A stretch of DNA of 64,000 bases from Terricaulis silvestris (GTDB lineage: Bacteria; Pseudomonadota; Alphaproteobacteria; Caulobacterales; Aquidulcibacteraceae): contig NZ_CP047045.1 of assembly GCF_009792355.1 (NCBI RefSeq), forward strand, positions 3,312,501-3,376,500, in the 5' to 3' direction. The position numbers and the translations under genes were made by a program. The notes beneath the pieces were generated by a model. That model saw only the letters and a list, made by a program, of their open reading frames with translations, made no database searches and was not told where the DNA came from. This document shows, one piece after another, positions 55,385 through 63,522 of this stretch (its first letter is position 1; the number at the start of each line of letters is the position of its first letter).

Positions 55385-56548
55385 TCAGATCGCCTCCAGC
55401 ATGTCCACCGCCATGCGAGGCCCGGCGTACACAGCGGCTTCATCCCTAAGTCGCACAGACGCTTGCTTGACAGTCAACGCATCCAGCACCGAATGGATCG
55501 CCACACACAATTTTGATGCGTCGCCGATTGCGGCTTTGTCCGCCAGGACGCCGGCGCCTAGCGCAACGATTTTCTCGGCGTGGTACCGACGCTCCGAGTC
55601 CGAGAAAGGCAGTAGCATCTGCGGCACTCCGTGCCGGACCGCGAGCATCATGGTGTTGGCTGTTCCAGCATGAAGGCATATGTCTGCAGACGACATAACA
55701 CCGCCGCCGGGTAACCAACGTTGGATGGCCAACCGCGGTTGCGTCATTTCGTGCTCTCGCGAAGCCGCCACGATGGCTAGATCAGAGATCCCAACCGCGT
55801 CTTGCAGCGTCTTAACCCAAATCGATTCCTCGAGATCGCTTGTGCCGAGATAAACGTAGACCCTGGGCCTAGACTTGAGCACCGCGCCAACGGCGGCGGG
55901 CAACTCTCCGTATTCCAATGAATGGAAGAGCAAGTCACCCACGAATCTGAAGCGCGCATGGTCGGATAGCTCAGGTTCAAGGCTTGGCGTCATAGGAACA
56001 AGAATGAGCTGAGCGAACCGCACTGTGAGGTCCGACAAGTCTGCGATTGGTTCTACTCCCATGCGTTGAAGGGAATCATTGTGACGATCCAAGCGAGTGG
56101 GAGGCACGCTCGACCTCATCCCTTGAGTTGTTAAACTCAGCGAAGACGTGTCCGCCCAAGTAAACGTGCTCGCCAGCGGAATATGATCCTCCAGACAGGT
56201 AAGAGGCATGGTGACATTGGACTCAACGAACACTGCGTCCGGCTTGAACTCCTTAATGGCTTTCCGCTCCACCCGCTGCGACTGATCGACGAAGTCATTT
56301 TCTGTCAGCCCCAGATAGGCGGCGATGTCTGTCCAGGTGTCGCCTACTTGACTCAGTTGAACTTGCTTCCTTGGTTCCGCCGCCAATGACCCGCTGAAAC
56401 CGTGCTTTTCGAGCAAAGGGACAAACGACTGGCGCACCAAGAAGCTTACGTCGTGTCCCCGCCTCCGCGCTTCGTCTGCTACGGCCATTGATCGGGTAAG
56501 AGGGCCAAGCCCGCGACCCCCTACCATCGGCGCAAAAAGAACTTTCAT
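55385..56548 (-). CDS. GT-B glycosyltransferase (family 1-like)
   Basis: 387 residues. N-terminal GGRGLGPLTRSMAVADEARRRGHDVSFLV is the acceptor-domain start of UDP-glycosyltransferases. C-terminal donor domain: RVYVYLGTSDLEESIW, LPGGGVMSSADICLHAGTANTMMLAVRHGVPQMLLPFSDSERRYHAEKI, and LGAGVLA. The usual H-G-G of the donor site reads HAG. It suggests the cluster product is glycosylated or built on a sugar nucleotide. 57 bases after the preceding gene. Confidence 0.88.
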   Translation of the reverse strand: MKVLFAPMVGGRGLGPLTRSMAVADEARRRGHDVSFLVRQSFVPLLEKHGFSGSLAAEPRKQVQLSQVGDTWTDIAAYLGLTENDFVDQSQRVERKAIKEFKPDAVFVESNVTMPLTCLEDHIPLASTFTWADTSSLSLTTQGMRSSVPPTRLDRHNDSLQRMGVEPIADLSDLTVRFAQLILVPMTPSLEPELSDHARFRFVGDLLFHSLEYGELPAAVGAVLKSRPRVYVYLGTSDLEESIWVKTLQDAVGISDLAIVAASREHEMTQPRLAIQRWLPGGGVMSSADICLHAGTANTMMLAVRHGVPQMLLPFSDSERRYHAEKIVALGAGVLADKAAIGDASKLCVAIHSVLDALTVKQASVRLRDEAAVYAGPRMAVDMLEAI

Positions 56549-56604
56549 CGCACTTCTTCGCAGTTGCTCAAGGAACGATCTCGATCGCTCCTAGTTCTGG
56601 TTTG

Positions 56605-57564
56605 TCATTCCACAAACACATTCTGGGGCGCGCCGTGGATAGCCGAAACAATATTTCCAACCCAAATGTCTCGCAGCAGCGCCAGCGATTCATCGGAGAA
56701 CCATGCATTTTCGGCCGGCATGCTCACGGAATCCAGCTTTGCTAGGTCCAGAGCAATTGTCGTCGGGTTGCGACCGACAGAATAGCCCGCGAAGCGCCCG
56801 CTAAGCATTTCACGATACAGTGCATCATGATCCACCAGCTGGATGCCGGCCAGGTTGATCAGGATCGTCCCCGGTTGCGCACGCACGAGCAGCTCATCGC
56901 TGATGGCGCCGACGTTCCTTTGCGCGCCTTCCGTCACAGTTTTTAGGCACAAGCAAATAACATCGCAACGCGCGAAGAGATCGGGCAACGATACTTGTGT
57001 CACGCCGGTGAGGTTCAGAGGCGTTCGATTCCAAGCGATCACTCGCATACCGATTGCGGAGAGCACCTCTGCGACACGGGCCCCTATGCTTCCTAGACCG
57101 ACTATGCCCGCAGTTCGTCCCTTAAGATTGATACCCTTTCGGATCTCCGGCTCGCGTCCCGCGATCATGTCCTTGTAACCTAGATGCAACTTGCGGGAAT
57201 GCAGGAGCACCTCAGCGAGCGTCGACTCCGCGACGCTTTCCGTCGAATAACGCGGCGTATTCATCAGCAGCACGCCGTGACGTCGCGCCAAATGCGGATT
57301 CGCCCACTCCATGCCCGTAATATCCACGGATATCGCCTTCAATGCGCGAACCGCGGGCGCGGCGTAGAACCCATCCGTGAGCGTTTTGACGACATCATAA
57401 TTCAACATCAGGTAGTCGGCTCCGGCGCAAGCTAACGCCAACTCCTCTTGAGTTAGCCGCGCCTCCTCGCGGTACACCACCTCCGAAAGTTCTCTTAGCG
57501 GCTTCAACTCCTCGTCGCCGATCATGCCTGGCACTGTTGCCACCAACGTTTTGATCGAGGTCAT
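56605..57564 (-). CDS. D-2-hydroxyacid dehydrogenase homologue without the catalytic triad
   Basis: 319 residues from the ATG at 57564. NAD-binding GLGSIG at 156-161 and the family architecture are clear (INLKGRTAGIVGLGSIGARVAEVL, PGTILINLAGIQLVDHDALYREMLSGRFAG). The triad is lost: the Arg of the N-x-A/S-R-G motif is Gly240 (INLAGI), the Glu of the V-F-E-P block is replaced in YSVGRNPTT, and the C-terminal catalytic His of the T-P-H block is absent in SMPAENAWF. It probably binds NAD(H) without normal dehydrogenase chemistry, or has acquired another activity. Confidence 0.87.
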   Translation of the reverse strand: MTSIKTLVATVPGMIGDEELKPLRELSEVVYREEARLTQEELALACAGADYLMLNYDVVKTLTDGFYAAPAVRALKAISVDITGMEWANPHLARRHGVLLMNTPRYSTESVAESTLAEVLLHSRKLHLGYKDMIAGREPEIRKGINLKGRTAGIVGLGSIGARVAEVLSAIGMRVIAWNRTPLNLTGVTQVSLPDLFARCDVICLCLKTVTEGAQRNVGAISDELLVRAQPGTILINLAGIQLVDHDALYREMLSGRFAGYSVGRNPTTIALDLAKLDSVSMPAENAWFSDESLALLRDIWVGNIVSAIHGAPQNVFVE

Positions 57565-57586
57565 GCATGTGCCTTTCGCAAGCGAT

Positions 57587-58027
57587 TCACTGCGCGCCGC
57601 GCAAGGCAATCGAGTCGAGAACTCGCCGCATTGCAAGGCTGTAGTGCGAATAGTGGTTGTTTCTGAAATCGACCGAGCGAACATGGTCCACGTGCTGACA
57701 CACGTAGTAGGCAACAGTTTCACGCCAATACGCGCCCCGTCCTGCCGATAGCAACACACGCTCACACACGGTAAAAACGTAAGCGACGTACCTCTTGTAT
57801 CGCGCATAACTCGTTGGATCGCTTCGAACGACTTCATACGCTGGTGGCGAGAACTCGGGGAAGTCCACCATATTGCGAAGCAGACCTGCGTACGCGTCCT
57901 GTGCCGCGATCTCATTCGATATGCGCAGCTGTGCCAAAGCAAAGAATGCTGTGACGACCGCCAGGATCACACCCACGGCTGTGGCCACGCCGCCGACGAT
58001 TTGAGCGAGATCGAGCCAATTTGTCAT
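57587..58027 (-). CDS. Small membrane-anchored protein of the cluster
   Basis: 146 residues. One N-terminal membrane helix (IVGGVATAVGVILAVVTAFFALAQL) followed by a soluble helical domain with conserved-looking aromatic/basic residues (DPTSYARYKRYVAYVFTVCERVL, AYWRETVAYYVCQHVDHVRSVDFRNNHY). The anchor plus short helical domain resembles uncharacterised membrane-proximal proteins near transporters. I do not know the family. It lies 26 bases after the DMT gene. Confidence 0.65.
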   Translation of the reverse strand: MTNWLDLAQIVGGVATAVGVILAVVTAFFALAQLRISNEIAAQDAYAGLLRNMVDFPEFSPPAYEVVRSDPTSYARYKRYVAYVFTVCERVLLSAGRGAYWRETVAYYVCQHVDHVRSVDFRNNHYSHYSLAMRRVLDSIALRGAQ

Positions 58028-58052
58028 GTGTCCGCCAAAGTCATCGAGCGCC

Positions 58053-58490
58053 TTATGAGCGCATCAGCCATACGCCAAATGCTGCGAGCGCTGCTCCGGC
58101 GAACACCTTCAGAGTCAGTTGTTCCGCAAACATCGCCATCCCTATTGGCACAAGCGCCAAGGTCGTAACCGCCAAGATGCTAAGGGCGCCCGTACCTATG
58201 GGAAGTCCCGCTCGGTACGAATAAATGTACCCGACTTCTACCAAGGCTACAGCGATACCAAGGCCTAGTGCGGGAATAAGCGTGCGCAACGAGATCAGTC
58301 CTCCGACAGACATTTGTTTTGTCGCAAGGCCGACCCAGACGACGGCGATCAACCCGAACAAATAGGCCGCGGCAATGAGTTCGAACGGTTGCCGCGACGG
58401 ACCGACGGTTCGAGCTATGGAATGATAGATCACTTGGCCAAACACGGTGATCGCGAAGGCGATCGCCAACGCAAACGGCTCTACTCTCAT
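58053..58490 (-). CDS. Half-size DMT/EamA-type membrane protein
   Basis: 145 residues from the ATG at 58490, which overlaps the aminotransferase stop by 4 bases. Four to five hydrophobic segments (FALAIAFAITVFGQVIYHSIA, PFELIAAAYLFGLIAVVWVGLA, LIPALGLGIAVALVEVGYIY, TLALVPIGMAMFAEQL, VFAGAALAAFGVWLM). This matches the four-helix small form of the drug/metabolite transporter superfamily (EamA/SMR-like half unit). It would dimerise, and may export the product of the cluster. Confidence 0.78.
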   Translation of the reverse strand: MRVEPFALAIAFAITVFGQVIYHSIARTVGPSRQPFELIAAAYLFGLIAVVWVGLATKQMSVGGLISLRTLIPALGLGIAVALVEVGYIYSYRAGLPIGTGALSILAVTTLALVPIGMAMFAEQLTLKVFAGAALAAFGVWLMRS

Positions 58491-59686
58491 GACAACACCT
58501 GCATCATCTGCATGACGGCCTCTTCGAAATAGTCTGCGCGCCGCGCGAGCGCGAGGCGAATGTAGTGCTCCGGTTTCCAACTCGAATGAAAGAATATGCT
58601 CCCCGCCACCGTGCCGACGCCATTTGACAACAAACGCTTTCGGATCGCCTCATCCGCCTCACCGGTCCGACTCACGTCAATCAAAGCAAGAGAGCCCGCC
58701 TTGGTCGGGAAGAGGTCGAATGACGGACCCACCAAGCGCTCCAGCGTTTCGAGATTGTTCGCGCAGAGTTCGTTCAGTTCGCGCACGTGATCATAATAAG
58801 TTGCCAGGCGAAAGAGTTCGGAGAAAAAAATCTTTGCTCTGCGCGCCACACCAAATTGAACGACGGCTAGCGCCGCATCAATCGCGCGACTCGTTTCCGC
58901 ATCGCCCGAGATCAGAAAGCCGAGTTTGTCTTCATTTAGTCCGAACGTCTTTCCGGTGTCCCAAATGCCAATCCAGTCACAGAGCTCAGATGCGGCGCTC
59001 CACACAGCCGCCACATCTTTCGGATGGTGAACGCCCGCCACCGCAAAGCAATGATCGACAATGAGCGTTGCATCGGCGGCCGCGCATTCTCGCGCGATGT
59101 GCATCAGGTCTTGTTCGGACCAAATCGATCCCGTCGGATTTTCCGGTGAACACACGAGGACAACGATGTGTTCGCGTTCGTCCTTCGCACGGACCTGAGC
59201 AAGTTTTTGTAGTACGGCCTCAGCGTCCAGGACTCCAAGTGCGCCGTTCTTATTGCTCGCCACGAATGCCGGCTTAACGTCCGCCCTTTCCAACAAGAAC
59301 AGCTTCATGATGTCGATGCATGGCGTCGTCGTGATCACCGCGATCTTCTTCTTACCTCTCTGCCGAGCAAGCAATTGTGCTGTTGCGAGAGCTCGGTCGA
59401 GCGCAATTGAGCCGCTGAACGTAGATCGAATTTGTATGCGAGGACCCTCTGGAATCATGAGGAAGCGTCGCAGCGCCACCTCCAAATCCGCGTCAACTTG
59501 CGCTTGCTTCTCTGGCGACCACGTAGGCGCGAACTTCAGACTGAGATCCTCTGCAGTGGAGTCGAGATAGAGACGGCGAACATACGGAGGCACATCAAGC
59601 TGAGGATACCCGGGTCCCAAATCATGCCGCGCCAGATATGCGGCCTGAAGTTCCTGCTCCGTCAGTGTTCCGTCTGCAATTTTCAT
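58487..59686 (-). CDS. PLP-dependent aminotransferase, class I/II fold
   Basis: 399 residues from the ATG at 59686. Motifs: SPENPTG (180-186), LIVDHCFAVAG with the pyridine-N Asp211, and DTGKTFGLNEDKLGF with the PLP lysine Lys246. The layout is of the fold-type I family used in amino-acid and amino-sugar biosynthesis. A poor SD is seen for this start, and an earlier TTG at 59716 is possible. With the oxidase and the dehydrogenase-like proteins it suggests conversion of a 2-oxoacid/amino acid pair. Confidence 0.88.
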   Translation of the reverse strand: MKIADGTLTEQELQAAYLARHDLGPGYPQLDVPPYVRRLYLDSTAEDLSLKFAPTWSPEKQAQVDADLEVALRRFLMIPEGPRIQIRSTFSGSIALDRALATAQLLARQRGKKKIAVITTTPCIDIMKLFLLERADVKPAFVASNKNGALGVLDAEAVLQKLAQVRAKDEREHIVVLVCSPENPTGSIWSEQDLMHIARECAAADATLIVDHCFAVAGVHHPKDVAAVWSAASELCDWIGIWDTGKTFGLNEDKLGFLISGDAETSRAIDAALAVVQFGVARRAKIFFSELFRLATYYDHVRELNELCANNLETLERLVGPSFDLFPTKAGSLALIDVSRTGEADEAIRKRLLSNGVGTVAGSIFFHSSWKPEHYIRLALARRADYFEEAVMQMMQVLS

Positions 59687-59719
59687 TCGATGGTCACAAA
59701 CAATGCAACGAGGCAAAAG

Positions 59720-62278
59720 CTACAACGGCAAATAGACGGCGATGCGAAAACCAAGATCAATGTACGAACTAAATGGTGGATCGCAGAGTCGATACGCAGG
59801 GTTCCACGCTGCTTGCTCGTCCCTAGAGAAGAACGATCCGCCGCGCACTGCGCGATAGGACAAATCATTGTCCTCATTGACGACATCTCGCAAAGGATGC
59901 CGGGGGGTCTGCTCCCCTTGCGCGTCGACGTCATCCCATGCCGTCGGACCAAAGTCCGCGTTCTCCTCGGCCGCGGTGACGATACGACCAAAGACTCGAG
60001 ACCTCGTCCACTCCCAAACATTGCCGACCATGTCTGTTGGCCCCTCGCTCTTCGGCGCGAGCGAGAGTCCAACGTGCAGAGGGCGCAAGACATTGTGCAC
60101 TCGCCCGCCTTGGGCGCTTGTCATGGCCATCCGTGTGTGAGCCGGGAAACGACCCGCAGGAAAAGCAGGCGCATCCACTGAGCCTTCAGCCTCGTAGTAG
60201 AACCGCCGAACGGCCTCCCACTCCCAATCGGTCAGGAGACCCGCAGTTGAGCCCGGCGGGAATCCGGTGTCCGGCAACTTTGCGGACGTCCACCAGTCAC
60301 AGAAAGCCATCGCTTCCCACCAATTGACGCCTACAACTGGCTTTCCCTTGGCGCTGAACCTCTCATCCGTTTGAGTCGGATCCCAAAGCGCGACTTGGGC
60401 TGGATCGTTTGGGGCCAGTGCCCGCTTGCGCGCCAATTGCAACGGCGTCGGAATGGCGCTCGAGGCCCCCGAAAGCACCAAGGCGTCTTGATCACGCGTC
60501 TCTTTCCAAAAACAGCGCGTCGCCGTTACATCAAAGGAGCGCGCGATTTCTTCGCGCAGCGCGGCGTCTTCCCTTATCCATTGCCGTGCAGTCGCCTTGT
60601 AGTGCTTCTTTCGCCCTTCGCTGTCCCAGAATTCTAAGAACAGCTCATTGGTGACCAGAAATTTCGCGACCCACAGAGGCCCCACTTCAACGCCTTCGCG
60701 CCGAAAAGGGAGAACCGGTTTGGCGCTGTCCGCCCGAACTGGAACGTGATCAGACCCGATCTCGATTGTGGTCTTAGGAACGGCTACGAAATAGCCTGAC
60801 TCAGGTCCGAACTTCGCCCTAGCCGCCCTTTTCAATCTTGGATCGCCAACGTCGGACAACGCATCTGAAATGTCCCAGAGCAGCGAACCTTCGTCGGTTG
60901 TCTCAACGCCGCCCGGAGCCGACCTTTTCTCAATCATTCGCATGCAGCGCTCGCGCAGAACGTCCGCCGGCGCCTCATCGCGTAGTCGACGAAAGGCGTC
61001 CGCCACGCGTCCCTGAATGAAAATGGGATAGTGGGCTTGAGCGATCTGCTGATCGCCCATGACGAAGTCGCGTAGATCCAGCTCAAAACGCTCTTTCAAC
61101 ACTTCACCGCGCGCGCGACGAAGGGATTTCATATGAGAGAGGATGATCTCAATTGCCGGGATGACATTTTGGCACTTAACGACGTTCTCAAAACGCTCGC
61201 CGCGCGTTACCACCGCAGACGCGAGCAAGACATTTCGATATCCATCATGAACAAAGCCATTCTCGCCAATAATCCCCGCTAAATTCGGCGTGCGATCGGC
61301 ATCCAAATTGCCCAGAGCACATTGAACGAGATCAGCGAAACTCCCACCTAACTCGGAGACACGCTGTTCAATTGATCTCTGGAAAACCTGCAGAGGCGTG
61401 AATGACCCGTCGATACTCATCGACTCGTCCATAGAGATGGCCCTAGCCGCTTGTTCAAAATAGAAAGGGGTCTGCAAAAACCGCTGATCGAAATTGCCAG
61501 CGAGCTTCAGCAACTTTTGGGTCGCGACCGCATCAAGCCCGAACTTCTGCGAGATCGCGGAGATACATTCATGGAACAGCTGTCGCGTGGGTTCGAACGG
61601 CAACATCGTCACAGCCTTGTCGGCCGGTCGGCCCAGGCGACGTTCAGCAATGTCCATCGTGGCTGGCCGCCCGAGCGCGATCACTGCTCCGTCTTTGTCG
61701 ATCGCGACCTTTATTCGCTTTGCGAATTCGTGAGCTGGCTCGAGATCTTCGGCCTCTAACACCACGCAGGTTTCGAGAACGTTCGACGCTTGCGGATTGG
61801 TGGGAGCCGATTGTTTGCCAACTCTCCGGAGCTCAAGCCGAACCATCGGCACCAGCGTGGACTTGCCTATGCCCAACTCGCCACGAACGAAGATAAGATG
61901 ACTACGGTTTCCCGCCTCCGCCGCGCGCTGGATCTCCTGGACGATCGCCTTGTCGAGCGGCGGCTCAACGGCCCTTTGCGTAACACCCTCGCCCACTTCC
62001 CATTGGTATTCCCAACGCGGAGGGACAACTTCCGCAGGAGGTGGTTGCACCGCTGGACGCGATGGTGTGGCCACCGCTATCGGGTGGGCTGGAGCGCGCT
62101 CGCTTGCGCGAGGCCTCTTCAATTTGTCCGTCGCCCAGCGTGCAATCTTGAAGCCGAAGTAGATAATGCTTCCAACTAGTCCAAGGACAGGAACGACCCA
62201 GGCGATCTGCTCAAGCGGATTAAGCGCCTCGTAAGCCGCGACGGCACTTTCGATCCATTGGCGTTTGGCGTCCGACAT
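59720..62278 (-). CDS. Membrane-anchored P-loop NTPase fused to an FGE/SUMF1-like domain
   Basis: 852 residues from the ATG at 62278. N-terminal membrane helix (about 20-48); P-loop NTPase with Walker A GELGIGKST at 133-141; a helical middle part (240-480); and a C-terminal FGE-sulfatase/C-type-lectin-like domain from about 503 with VVGVNWWEAMAFCDWW (648-663), DMVGNVWEWT (749-758), VRGGSFFSR (811-819) and LGFRIAVY (842-849). The two catalytic cysteines of formylglycine-generating enzyme align with Ser818 and Ala823, so this is a binding module, not an FGE. The end resembles the variable-protein fold of diversity-generating retroelements, but no reverse transcriptase is present. Confidence 0.88.
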   Translation of the reverse strand: MSDAKRQWIESAVAAYEALNPLEQIAWVVPVLGLVGSIIYFGFKIARWATDKLKRPRASERAPAHPIAVATPSRPAVQPPPAEVVPPRWEYQWEVGEGVTQRAVEPPLDKAIVQEIQRAAEAGNRSHLIFVRGELGIGKSTLVPMVRLELRRVGKQSAPTNPQASNVLETCVVLEAEDLEPAHEFAKRIKVAIDKDGAVIALGRPATMDIAERRLGRPADKAVTMLPFEPTRQLFHECISAISQKFGLDAVATQKLLKLAGNFDQRFLQTPFYFEQAARAISMDESMSIDGSFTPLQVFQRSIEQRVSELGGSFADLVQCALGNLDADRTPNLAGIIGENGFVHDGYRNVLLASAVVTRGERFENVVKCQNVIPAIEIILSHMKSLRRARGEVLKERFELDLRDFVMGDQQIAQAHYPIFIQGRVADAFRRLRDEAPADVLRERCMRMIEKRSAPGGVETTDEGSLLWDISDALSDVGDPRLKRAARAKFGPESGYFVAVPKTTIEIGSDHVPVRADSAKPVLPFRREGVEVGPLWVAKFLVTNELFLEFWDSEGRKKHYKATARQWIREDAALREEIARSFDVTATRCFWKETRDQDALVLSGASSAIPTPLQLARKRALAPNDPAQVALWDPTQTDERFSAKGKPVVGVNWWEAMAFCDWWTSAKLPDTGFPPGSTAGLLTDWEWEAVRRFYYEAEGSVDAPAFPAGRFPAHTRMAMTSAQGGRVHNVLRPLHVGLSLAPKSEGPTDMVGNVWEWTRSRVFGRIVTAAEENADFGPTAWDDVDAQGEQTPRHPLRDVVNEDNDLSYRAVRGGSFFSRDEQAAWNPAYRLCDPPFSSYIDLGFRIAVYLPL

Positions 62279-62496
62279 CCCTGCTTCCCCCACCGCTCTG
62301 ATTATGACGAGGATTGTGTTCGCGCCTCGACGTTTTTTGCCGGCCGCGCGTCGCACGCATCGGTGTTGTGCGACCAGCGAACCCGCACAACTCACGCCTC
62401 ATCCGAATTCAGAGACAGCCCCTCCCGAAACCGTTCTTATGTAGCCTTTGAATTTCCCTACCGAAGTCGATCGCAATCCACGTCTGTGACCCCGGA

Positions 62497-63522
62497 CTAA
62501 TTGAACAGAGGATTGGAGGCGAGTTCGGCGACGCTCTCGCCGGCAGCCATGCGCCTCATCATCTCTATGACGGTGTCTGGAACCAAAATTTTGCGCTCGT
62601 GATCCCGATCGAGAGAAATCGAGTTCCTTCCACGATCGCCCGGCGCTCGAACCGGAACCGAAGGATCTTCTGGTCGGCTACCGCGAACCGCAACCAGCAA
62701 CCTTTCAAGCCCTTGCGCAAAGCCCTCAGCGCCGGCCCCAGCAAACTTCGGATCAATCGCGATAAAGAAAGCGCCGCAGTCGAATTCGCTTTCACACTCC
62801 ATGCCAGCGCGCCCGCCCGGCAGTATCCCCGCGAGAATCTCAATGGCCAGATTTAGCGCAAATCCTTTGCGTCCGCCAAAACCTCGGACGGCATTTACTT
62901 CCGATGGTATTGTGGTCACATCACCTGCGGCGTCCAGAAACGGCCCCGTTGGAAGCGCTTTGCCTTCGATGGCAGCCTGACGAATTGCGCCCCAAACGAC
63001 CTCGGAGGTCGCAAAGTCAAACGTCTGGACTTGTCCCTTCGGTTTCGGAAACGAGAAGCAGATGGGGTTCGTACCGGTTAGCGGATCCACCGAGCCAAAA
63101 GGGGTGACGGCAGCCGGGCCGGCCGAATTTGCAAGCAATGTCGCGTAGCCTGCTTTCGCGACGCGTGACGTATAGGGATACAGAGAACTGTAGCGGCTGA
63201 AGTTGTGCACAAATGCTGCGGAGATTCCGTTTCGTGGACATCTCTCGATGAGCATTCCAGCTATCTCACGAAACAGCTTGAAGCCGTTGCCTCTGCATCC
63301 ATCGATCGAAAGCAGCGCGCCATGTTCCTGAATCTTGGGCGCCGCGTTTAGGTCTCCCAAGTTCAACGAAACCAGTTTTCCAATTCCGTGCGTCTTCACA
63401 CCTGCAAGTTCTGCGACAACAAACTCTTCGGCGACTTCCCGCGCCAAGCCCTCGCTCATGCCTTGGCCAACGAGCGCTTTTGCTGCAAGCGCACAAAGGT
63501 CTCTTGCCGTCGATTCAGCCAC
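62497..63522 (-). CDS. Malate/L-lactate dehydrogenase-family oxidoreductase (Ldh_2)
   Basis: 341 residues from the GTG at 63522, which has GAGGGGGG upstream. Family blocks: GVKTHGIGKLVSLNLGDLN with the catalytic-type His near 46, LLANSAGPAAVTPFGSVDPLTGTNPICFSFPK, and FGGRKGFALNLAIEILAGILPGG. This NAD(P)-dependent family includes malate, ureidoglycolate and delta-1-piperideine-2-carboxylate reductases. It is the first gene of the minus-strand cluster. The 218-base gap to the NTPase gene may carry a second promoter. Confidence 0.9.
   Translation of the reverse strand: MAESTARDLCALAAKALVGQGMSEGLAREVAEEFVVAELAGVKTHGIGKLVSLNLGDLNAAPKIQEHGALLSIDGCRGNGFKLFREIAGMLIERCPRNGISAAFVHNFSRYSSLYPYTSRVAKAGYATLLANSAGPAAVTPFGSVDPLTGTNPICFSFPKPKGQVQTFDFATSEVVWGAIRQAAIEGKALPTGPFLDAAGDVTTIPSEVNAVRGFGGRKGFALNLAIEILAGILPGGRAGMECESEFDCGAFFIAIDPKFAGAGAEGFAQGLERLLVAVRGSRPEDPSVPVRAPGDRGRNSISLDRDHERKILVPDTVIEMMRRMAAGESVAELASNPLFN

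Noticed and set aside
59720-59900. Diversity-generating retroelement variable region
   Set aside because: The FGE fold fits, but no reverse transcriptase, accessory protein or template copy of the region is visible in the window.
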